From Psychrobacter sp. UBA5136 (GTDB lineage Bacteria; Pseudomonadota; Gammaproteobacteria; Pseudomonadales; Moraxellaceae), in the NCBI RefSeq assembly GCF_002414005.1, contig NZ_DHYG01000058.1:1-28920 (forward strand): DNA of 28,920 nt. The letters run 5' to 3'. Shown here piece after piece: positions 23,827 to 28,920 of the stretch; within the stretch, counting starts at the first letter, position 1; each line of letters opens with the position of its first letter. Both the position numbers and the translations under genes were made by a program. A model generated the notes under the pieces. That model did no database searches and had not been told where the DNA came from. It saw only the letters and a program-made list of their open reading frames with translations.

Positions 23827-24180
23827 ATGTTAAAGATTATTAAAAACCAGTTTAGAAGACAAATTAAGTTTAGAAAAAACGATGCAGAAAGCATTCCTAA
23901 TGCATCGGCTCGTATTGCTGCGGATATCTTGAAAAGCGTCGCCTTTAATTGTCGGTGTGGTGAAATCAGTATACCAACTGAATTAGTAGGCGATTCATAC
24001 AGATGCATCCGATGCGGCAAGGAGATAGTTAACTCTCGATATAACCTTATCACGAGATCACCAAATTCATATAATCCATTTACGAATATGGACTTTTATG
24101 AAGCTGCTATTGTTTTGCTAAAAAACGATAAGAAAAAACGCCTAACACTAAATGAAATAAAGTACCGTCTAGAGCACTAA
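23827..24180 (+). CDS. Small zinc-ribbon-like protein of unknown function
   Basis: I do not recognise this 117-residue protein. Its N-terminus is strongly basic (residues 1-17 hold eight Lys or Arg). C42 and C44 with C60 and C63 form a C-x-C, C-x2-C pattern 15 residues apart, consistent with a small zinc ribbon. The C-terminal 30 residues, beginning near MDFYEAAIVLL and containing RLTLNEIKYRL, resemble the first two helices of winged-helix modules such as HARE-HTH; the chain ends where such a domain would continue, so it may be truncated. Codon use is more AT-rich than the neighbours. ATG 23827 has GAGAAG about eight bases upstream; the TTG at 23821 is less likely. A nucleic-acid-binding role is an inference. 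Confidence 0.65.
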   Translation: MLKIIKNQFRRQIKFRKNDAESIPNASARIAADILKSVAFNCRCGEISIPTELVGDSYRCIRCGKEIVNSRYNLITRSPNSYNPFTNMDFYEAAIVLLKNDKKKRLTLNEIKYRLEH

Positions 24181-24232
24181 TTAGTGTTCTACATATCGAA
24201 ATAGCCGCTGATTGTCTTGCTGGCCATGGTCT

Positions 24233-24331
24233 CTACAGCATATTAAAAAACCTAACCGCCAGCATGGCTGTTAAGACAAAAATTAGCAGGCTCGCGCCTA
24301 AAACCTGCCAAAGAAATTTTTTTTCATCCAT
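24233..24331 (-). CDS. Candidate small single-helix membrane protein, 32 residues
   Basis: On the minus strand an ATG at 24331 (or 24334) opens a 32-residue frame ending in TAG: a charged start MDEKKF, then a hydrophobic stretch of about 20 residues (WQVLGASLLIFVLTAMLAV) and a short basic/aromatic end (RFFNML). This has the make-up of a one-helix inner-membrane small protein, negative and lysine-rich at one end. No good ribosome site is visible, and the DNA upstream forms a strong AT-rich hairpin. I cannot name a family. Random frames of this length are common, so confidence is low despite the good membrane profile. Confidence 0.35.
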   Translation of the reverse strand: MDEKKFLWQVLGASLLIFVLTAMLAVRFFNML

Positions 24332-24496
24332 CATTAATTACCATATATTCTTTTATAAGAATATACATGTTAATTAACTTTTAGTGTGAAAAAAATCATG
24401 TGAATTATCGATATTCACTACGTCGCTAAGCACAGTGACATCAACCGTCAAACTCTCTACCATCCAATCCCATTCTACAATTCCATCTTACTAAAT

Positions 24497-24509
24497 TGAA
24501 TACTATTCA
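24497..24509. promoter_or_regulatory. Possible MetR-like binding site before mesX
   Basis: TGAA TACTA TTCA is a perfect 4+4 dyad with a five-base centre, the arrangement of the LysR-type methionine regulator MetR. It lies about 46 bases before the candidate -10 TATGAT (24555-24560), a normal place for an activator. The centre base differs from the E. coli consensus. Confidence 0.4.
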
Positions 24510-24623
24510 TCATTAGTTTAAATGCTATCATTTTTATTCATGTATTGGTTGCGGTATGATTATTCCATACACAAATTCGGTTTTGTCTCAGACAATGAGA
24601 TTAGATTAAGGTAGCGGATTATC

Positions 24624-25661
24624 ATGAGTAAACAATTTACATATTCCATCTCGAGCATTCGTTTTGATGAAAACTATCATCCTGCAGACAGCACGCGTCT
24701 GACAACCAATTTTGCCAATTTGGCGCGCGGCGAGCAGCGGCAAGAAAATTTACGTAAAACGTTAACAATGATAAACAATCGTTTTAACGCTTTGGCGCAT
24801 TGGGATAACCCGACCGCCGACCGTTATTCTGTTGAAGTCGATATTATTTCGGCAGATTTGGATATCGAAGGTAATGGCGATAGTTTTCCGGTCATCGAGA
24901 CATTAAAAACCACGATTGTTGACCATAAAGAAAATACCCGCATCGATGGCATGATTGGTAATAGTTTCTCCTCTTATGTCCGCGATTATGATTTTAGCGT
25001 GGTGTTGCCAGAGCATTTTGATAAACATCCGGCCTCGCCACCGCCAGCAGAATTTGGTGATTTGCATGGCAAGCTGTTTCAATACTTAGTGAACTCAGAA
25101 GCTTATAAAACCAATTTTGCTAAACAACCGGTCATTTGCCTGAGTGTGTCAACCAGTAAAACCTATCATCGTACGCTTAACCAGCATCCGGTGTTAGGGG
25201 TTGAGTACAGACAAGACGGCTGCTCTTTGAACAAAGGGTCGTTGACCGATGAGTACTTTTCCAAAATGGGCCTAAGCGTGCGCTACTTTATGCCGGCTGG
25301 TAGTGTTGCGCCTTTAGCGTTTTATTTTGCCGGCGACTTGTTGACGGATTACACTGACCTTGAGCTCATCAGTGCGATTGCGACCATGGAAACTTTCCAA
25401 AAGATTTATCGTCCCGAAATTTATAATGCCAACTCGGCGGCAGGTCAGGTATATCAGCCCAGTTTAAAATACCAAGATTATTCACTGACGCAAATCGTCT
25501 ATGACCGCGAAGAGCGTAGCCAGATGGCGGTGACCCAAGGTAAATTTACAGAAGAGCAATTTATCAAGCCTTACCAAGCTATCCTTGAAGAGTGGGCGGC
25601 AAGCTATGAGGTAAATGAGCACGCGGCAAAAGCATGTGCGCATAAAAAACACGCCGCCTAA
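24624..25661 (+). CDS. mesX: DUF1852 protein, partner of core methionine synthase (MesX)
   Basis: This 345-residue protein matches the DUF1852 family by its start (FTYSISSIRFDENYHPAD), its conserved middle (NTRIDGMIGNSFSSYVRDYDFSVVLP) and its immediate neighbour, a core methionine synthase. No signal peptide or membrane helix is present, so it is cytoplasmic. Published genetics on the MesD family, as I recall them, show that MesD needs this protein and oxygen to make methionine from homocysteine, without methyl-tetrahydrofolate or cobalamin. Its chemistry is not known. The C-terminus ends in a Lys/His/Ala-rich tail (ACAHKKHAA). ATG 24624 has AAGG about ten bases upstream, a weak site. It is the first gene of the cluster, 54 bases before mesD, with a MetR-like dyad upstream. 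Confidence 0.9.
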   Translation: MSKQFTYSISSIRFDENYHPADSTRLTTNFANLARGEQRQENLRKTLTMINNRFNALAHWDNPTADRYSVEVDIISADLDIEGNGDSFPVIETLKTTIVDHKENTRIDGMIGNSFSSYVRDYDFSVVLPEHFDKHPASPPPAEFGDLHGKLFQYLVNSEAYKTNFAKQPVICLSVSTSKTYHRTLNQHPVLGVEYRQDGCSLNKGSLTDEYFSKMGLSVRYFMPAGSVAPLAFYFAGDLLTDYTDLELISAIATMETFQKIYRPEIYNANSAAGQVYQPSLKYQDYSLTQIVYDREERSQMAVTQGKFTEEQFIKPYQAILEEWAASYEVNEHAAKACAHKKHAA

Positions 25662-25715
25662 TCAAGCCCAATCTAGCCGAAATATAAAATACCAATAAAT
25701 AAGAAGATAAATTCT

Positions 25716-26762
25716 ATGACCATATTATTACCGACCCAAAGATTATTACCGACATCAACCGCGGGCAGCCTGCCAAAACCTTCTTGGCTTGCCGAACCTG
25801 AAAAAATTTGGTCACCTTGGGCCTTAGAAGGTGAGCAACTGCTTGAAGCAAAACAAGATGCGCTACGCGTGTCACTGCAAGAGCAACTGCAGGCAGGGAT
25901 TGATATTGTCAGTGATGGCGAGCAGACGCGTCAGCACTTTGTGACGACCTTTATTGAACATCTTGCTGGTGTTGATTTTGAAAAGCGCGAAACGGTTAAA
26001 ATCCGTAATCGTTATGAGGCCAGTGTGCCATCAGTCGTTGGGGCGGTGAGTCGCCAAAAGCCAGTGTTTGTAGATGATGCAAAATTTTTACGCAGTCAAA
26101 CTGATCAGCCAATTAAATGGGCGCTGCCTGGCCCGATGACGATGATTGATACCTTATATGATGGTCATTATAAAAGCCGTGAAAAACTGGCTTGGGAATT
26201 TGCTAAAATTTTAAATCAAGAAGCAAAAGATTTAGAAGCGGCTGGTGTCGATATTGTTCAGTTCGATGAACCAGCGTTTAATGTGTTTTTTGATGATGTC
26301 AATGATTGGGGCATCGCCACTTTAGAGCGCGCTATTGAAGGGCTAAAATGTGAGACGGCGGTGCATATTTGCTATGGTTACGGCATCAAAGCCAATACCG
26401 ATTGGAAAAAAACATTGGGCACAGAGTGGCGCCAATATGAGCAAGCCTTTCCAAAATTGCAGCAGTCAAATATTGATATTGTCTCGCTGGAGTGTCAAAA
26501 CTCGCATGTACCAATGGATTTGATTGAACTGATTCGTGGTAAAAAAGTGATGGTCGGCGCCATTGATGTGGCAACCAACCACATTGAAACGCCTGAAGAA
26601 GTGGCAGAGACATTACGTAAAGCGCTGCAATTTGTCGATGCGGATAAGCTTTACCCTGCAACCAACTGCGGCATGGCACCGTTATCTCGCTTCGTTGCGC
26701 GCGGCAAATTGAACGCTTTAAGTGCGGGCGCAGCAATAGTGCGCAATGAGCTAAGCGTTTAG
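25716..26762 (+). CDS. mesD: Folate-independent core methionine synthase (MesD type)
   Basis: This 348-residue protein corresponds to the C-terminal catalytic barrel of MetE alone; E. coli MetE has about 750 residues, and the folate-binding N-terminal half is missing. It should methylate homocysteine to methionine. The zinc ligands are in place: H217 and C219 in VHICYG, E259 in VSLECQ and C318 in TNCGMAPL. Homocysteine-site blocks STAGSLPKP (13-21) and VQFDEPAF (181-188) are present. Because the neighbour is DUF1852, I assign it to the MesD family, reported to be independent of methyl-folate and cobalamin but dependent on MesX and oxygen. The methyl donor is unknown. The start lacks a strong ribosome site (AAGAAG about 12 bases upstream). 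No terminator is seen before the flavin reductase, so they may be co-transcribed. Confidence 0.92.
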   Translation: MTILLPTQRLLPTSTAGSLPKPSWLAEPEKIWSPWALEGEQLLEAKQDALRVSLQEQLQAGIDIVSDGEQTRQHFVTTFIEHLAGVDFEKRETVKIRNRYEASVPSVVGAVSRQKPVFVDDAKFLRSQTDQPIKWALPGPMTMIDTLYDGHYKSREKLAWEFAKILNQEAKDLEAAGVDIVQFDEPAFNVFFDDVNDWGIATLERAIEGLKCETAVHICYGYGIKANTDWKKTLGTEWRQYEQAFPKLQQSNIDIVSLECQNSHVPMDLIELIRGKKVMVGAIDVATNHIETPEEVAETLRKALQFVDADKLYPATNCGMAPLSRFVARGKLNALSAGAAIVRNELSV

Positions 26763-26820
26763 CATTTCTTAACAAAGATTGCCTTGTTTAAACCCATGAG
26801 TGACCTCAGTTATCAATATA

Positions 26821-26871
26821 CTTAAAGATTTAAAGTGCTTAAAGCGTTAAAGTACTTAAAGCGTTAAAATT
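26821..26871. repeat. 17-bp triplet tandem repeat before the flavin reductase
   Basis: Three 17-base units begin at 26821, 26838 and 26855. The second and third share CTTAAAGCGTTAAA exactly, and the first differs from the second at three positions. The array ends two bases before the AGGAG ribosome site of the next gene, so any transcript from mesD would carry it. Confidence 0.85.
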
Positions 26872-26884
26872 TAGGAGTTAAGTC

Positions 26885-27388
26885 ATGATTGAAGCAACTG
26901 ATTTTAGAGATGCTATGTCTCTATTACCGACGGCGGTCAATATTATTACCACAAAGGGCGCTTCTGGTTGTCATGGGTTTACCGCCTCTGCGGTCTGTAG
27001 CGTGACCGATACACCGCCAACCTTGCTTGTCTGTATGAATCAGAGCTCGCGCTCGCACGAACATTTTCTTGAAAATAAAACCTTAAGTGTCAATGTGTTA
27101 GGCGCTCACCATGAGCCCATATCCAATGCCTTTGCTTCCAAGCTATGCTCAGAAGAGCGGTTTGGGCACGGCGCTTGGACGACATTAGAAACAGGCGCGC
27201 CTATTTTAGAAGATGCGCTTGTGAGTTTTGATTGTGAGATTGAGGACATTCAGCAAGTTGGCACGCATAGCGTGTTTATGTGCCGTGTTGTTGCGATCAA
27301 ACAAGCCGAGCAACAAAATGGGACAGATGAAAGTTTGGTGTATTTTAATCGCTCTTATCATCAAGTAGGGCAAATAGAAATCGTTTAA
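26885..27388 (+). CDS. Flavin reductase family protein (HpaC/RutF-like)
   Basis: This 167-residue protein has the flavin reductase fold of HpaC, RutF and DszD-type enzymes, which use NAD(P)H to make free FMNH2 or FADH2 for a partner oxygenase. The N-terminal FRDAMSLLPTAVNIITT, then GCHGFTASAVCSVTDTPPTLLVCMN (the flavin-binding strand-turn), and the motif ERFGHGAW with GAPILEDALVSFDCEI are family hallmarks. It is soluble and probably dimeric. ATG 26885 has AGGAG seven bases upstream. Its partner is not certain. Its place directly after mesX-mesD, which require oxygen, suggests that it supplies reduced flavin to that reaction. The TauE-type transporter follows by 63 bases. Confidence 0.9.
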   Translation: MIEATDFRDAMSLLPTAVNIITTKGASGCHGFTASAVCSVTDTPPTLLVCMNQSSRSHEHFLENKTLSVNVLGAHHEPISNAFASKLCSEERFGHGAWTTLETGAPILEDALVSFDCEIEDIQQVGTHSVFMCRVVAIKQAEQQNGTDESLVYFNRSYHQVGQIEIV

Positions 27389-27451
27389 TTTAGCGCTTAA
27401 ATCTATTCTCATTTCACTAAAACCATTATCTAACAAAGAAGTAACTATCCT

Positions 27452-28276
27452 GTGGAATTAATCATTTTTTTAATAATAGGGGCGCTAGCAGGATTTGCTG
27501 CGGGGTTGTTTGGCGTGGGCGGTGGCACAATTATCGTGCCATTGTTATTTATCGTTTTCACCCAAATGGATTACAGTGCTGATACCATTATGCATCTGGC
27601 ACTCGGTACGTCGCTGGCAACCATCATTGTTACCTCTATCAGCTCGCTCATGGCGCACAATAAAAAAGGCGCGGTTATGTGGCCAGTGTTTAAAAATCTC
27701 GCACCAGGCTTAGCACTAGGTTGTTTTTTAGGGGCAGGGATTGCAGGGCAGTTATCTGGGCTGTATCTTCAGCTGATCGTCGGCGTATTTTTGCTTTGGG
27801 TCGCTTATAAGATGTTTTTTGGCGGTAAAAAACAGGTCGCGGCTAATGTTAGTAATGCCAACTACGCCAATCCAACACTGCCATCAAAACCTAAGCAGTT
27901 AGCGGCGGGGGCGGGTATCGGCATTGCTTCTGCTATTTTTGGTATTGGCGGTGGTAGCTTAACCGTGCCTTATCTCACCCGTTATAATGTGGTGATGCAA
28001 AAAGCGGTTGGCACCTCAGCGGCGTGCGGTCTACCGATTGCCATTGCTGGTGCGTTAGGGTTTATGTTTTTCGGCATGCAGCAGCAAGTTGATGTTCCCA
28101 ACACCATCGGTTTTGTGCACATCTATGCCTTTTTAGGTATTAGCATTATGAGCTTTTTTACCGCCAAACTAGGCGCAAAAGTCGCGCATATGTTATCGCC
28201 AGAACTATTAAAAAAATGCTTTGCGGTGTTATTAACGGTGGTGGGACTTTATTTCCTGTATAAAGGGCTGGTTTAA
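27452..28276 (+). CDS. TauE/SafE family membrane transporter
   Basis: This 274-residue inner-membrane protein has about eight hydrophobic helices in two homologous halves. Each half opens with a glycine-rich signature: GLFGVGGGTIIVPLL near residues 18-32 and IFGIGGGSLTVPYL near 168-181. This is the TauE/SafE (DUF81) pattern; members are linked to export of sulfite, sulfoacetate or other organosulfur compounds, and others take up anions. A charged linker near 125-150 separates the halves. It starts at GTG 27452, preceded by only a weak AAGAAG. It is 63 bases after the flavin reductase and may be in the same operon. A sulfur-compound role fits the methionine genes but is not shown by the sequence. 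Confidence 0.9.
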   Translation: MELIIFLIIGALAGFAAGLFGVGGGTIIVPLLFIVFTQMDYSADTIMHLALGTSLATIIVTSISSLMAHNKKGAVMWPVFKNLAPGLALGCFLGAGIAGQLSGLYLQLIVGVFLLWVAYKMFFGGKKQVAANVSNANYANPTLPSKPKQLAAGAGIGIASAIFGIGGGSLTVPYLTRYNVVMQKAVGTSAACGLPIAIAGALGFMFFGMQQQVDVPNTIGFVHIYAFLGISIMSFFTAKLGAKVAHMLSPELLKKCFAVLLTVVGLYFLYKGLV

Positions 28277-28289
28277 AGACTCGTATTTG

Positions 28290-28332
28290 TATAATAGGGC
28301 GTGCTCTCTTTAGAATGAGGACACGCCCTAAT
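28290..28332 (+). terminator. Hairpin after the TauE-type gene
   Basis: TAGGGCGTG (28295-28303) pairs perfectly with CACGCCCTA (28322-28330). The T run after it is poor (ATCGTATTATTTT). It is a likely but weak terminator. A TATAAT at 28290-28295 overlaps its start, so it could instead lie in the 5' leader of the next gene. Confidence 0.5.
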
Positions 28333-28349
28333 CGTATTATTTTGGATAG

Positions 28350-28406
28350 TTATGTTTAATAAAAATAATTATGTTCAATAAAGAGAATTATGTTTAATAA
28401 ATTTAA
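28350..28406. repeat. 19-bp triplet tandem repeat across a start codon
   Basis: Units at 28350, 28369 and 28388 each begin TTATGTT(T/C)AATAAA. The third contains the lipoprotein ATG at 28390 and encodes its first residues. The first two each contain an ATG out of frame with the gene, opening frames of nine and eight residues that also begin MFNK. Confidence 0.9.
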
Positions 28407-28866
28407 AGCATTAGCGGTACTTTCAGCTTTTCTCACGGTTGTCGCCTGTTCGGATGATAACTCTGATTTAGCTTATGATGAAAGTGTGACTACAACCAGC
28501 AATCACGAGCGTGAAGTACAAAAGATGTATCGTAATATCGATATGTTGACCAGAGATTTGCCAAGCGAAATTGATGAAGTCACCACTTTAGAAAAGATTG
28601 ATTTTGATGGAAAAACGGTTACTTTCGGTTATAGGTTGGAGATATCTGGTTATGATGCCTCCGAAAGAAAAGAGATTGAAACGGTAATGCGCCATGAACA
28701 TACCAAGTTAGCCTGTGCAGAAGCAGAGGTTATTCAAGGTATAAATACGGGGTTTGATTATCAGTATCGCTATTACGATTTAGATGATATTAAAGTGGCC
28801 AGTTTTGCTGTCACAAAAGACATTTGCGACAATCTAAATAAGGCTGACTCTGAAATAGGAACATAA
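28390..28866 (+). CDS. Small lipoprotein of unknown function
   Basis: This 158-residue protein has a lipoprotein signal: basic start MFNKFKALAV, a hydrophobic core, and the lipobox VVAC with C20 as the lipidated residue; Ser at +2 favours the outer membrane. The mature part is acidic, with one beta-strand-rich domain (DFDGKTVTFGYRLEISGYDASE, seen as consecutive short pieces) and two Cys residues near 116 and 149 that could form a disulfide. I do not recognise the family. The start ATG lies in the third copy of a 19-bp tandem repeat; AAAGAG from the second copy is the best ribosome site, four to five bases away. The gene ends 54 bases before the end of the window. Confidence 0.8.
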   Translation: MFNKFKALAVLSAFLTVVACSDDNSDLAYDESVTTTSNHEREVQKMYRNIDMLTRDLPSEIDEVTTLEKIDFDGKTVTFGYRLEISGYDASERKEIETVMRHEHTKLACAEAEVIQGINTGFDYQYRYYDLDDIKVASFAVTKDICDNLNKADSEIGT

Positions 28867-28920
28867 TCAGTGCTGGTGTGCTTTGCTGCTTAATATAGTA
28901 CTTATACCCCACTCTCAACT

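Larger units (their letters stand above)
24181..24623. promoter_or_regulatory. Gene-poor region and probable mesX control region
   Basis: These 443 bases hold a candidate 32-residue minus-strand gene (24233-24331), a perfect AT-rich hairpin at 24344-24365 (TATATTCTT, loop TTAT, AAGAATATA), and three symmetric sites before mesX. TGAA-N5-TTCA at 24497-24509 resembles the MetR consensus. GTATG-N7-CATAC at 24554-24570 overlaps a TATGAT -10 (24555-24560). TTGTCT-C-AGACAA at 24583-24595 lies in the leader. I found no SAM riboswitch-like set of paired helices. Confidence 0.5.

Noticed and set aside
24181..24623. SAM or cobalamin riboswitch before the methionine genes
   Set aside because: No conserved multi-helix pattern was recognised; only short dyads suited to protein binding are present. 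A covariance-model search would settle it.
26821..26871. CRISPR-like array
   Set aside because: The units are directly adjacent without unique spacers, so this is a simple tandem repeat; the same holds for 28350-28406 and 13551-13610.

Overview
The window looks like chromosomal DNA of a gammaproteobacterium of the Moraxellaceae, most probably Psychrobacter or a close relative. The basis is moderate G+C, AT-rich spacers, several GTG starts, and protein sequences of the Psychrobacter/Acinetobacter type (ParE, ArgA, an extended RecG, a CmpX-like channel, and a DUF1852 plus core methionine synthase pair). The genus is an inference from recognised families; no database was searched. I see no rRNA, tRNA, CRISPR array, transposase or phage gene. 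Most of the window is ordinary core chromosome.

Layout. 1-2340: a pirin-like protein and a DUF1289 protein on the minus strand, then a YqiA-like esterase on the plus strand. 2450-5187: parE (topoisomerase IV subunit B) and a PlsC-type acyltransferase. 5307-7704: a short-chain dehydrogenase (minus) divergent from an unrecognised 442-residue protein. 7705-11000: a possible intergenic repeat, a CmpX/TM-helix-repeat mechanosensitive channel-like protein (minus) and an FkpA/Mip-type lipoprotein isomerase (plus). 11038-14588: argA (minus), a secreted protein of unknown function (plus) and a patatin-like lipoprotein (minus). 14849-18708: recG and an enlarged OmpW-type porin. 19071-23491: a two-gene RND efflux operon (adaptor and pump, overlapping by ATGA) without an outer-membrane partner. 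23492-24623: an AT-rich, gene-poor stretch with a small zinc-ribbon protein and a candidate 32-residue membrane protein. 24624-28276: a sulfur/methionine cluster of DUF1852 (mesX), core methionine synthase (mesD), flavin reductase and a TauE/SafE transporter. The window ends with a small lipoprotein.

The most interesting system is the 24.5-28.3 kb cluster. MesD is a methionine synthase that lacks the folate-binding half of MetE. From published work as I recall it, this family needs neither methyl-folate nor cobalamin but depends on the DUF1852 protein and on oxygen, and its methyl donor is unknown. A flavin reductase directly downstream suggests that reduced flavin feeds the oxygen-dependent step. 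A MetR-like inverted repeat (TGAA-N5-TTCA) lies upstream of mesX.

A second theme is short perfect or near-perfect tandem duplications at gene edges: 22 bp x2 at the pirin stop, 15 bp x2 and 16 bp x2 before the secreted protein, a 15-bp period inside the patatin C-terminus, 17 bp x3 before the flavin reductase, and 19 bp x3 across the start codon of the final lipoprotein. The last one creates two decoy start codons. There are also several unexplained inverted repeats, notably a 20-bp one between the patatin gene and recG.
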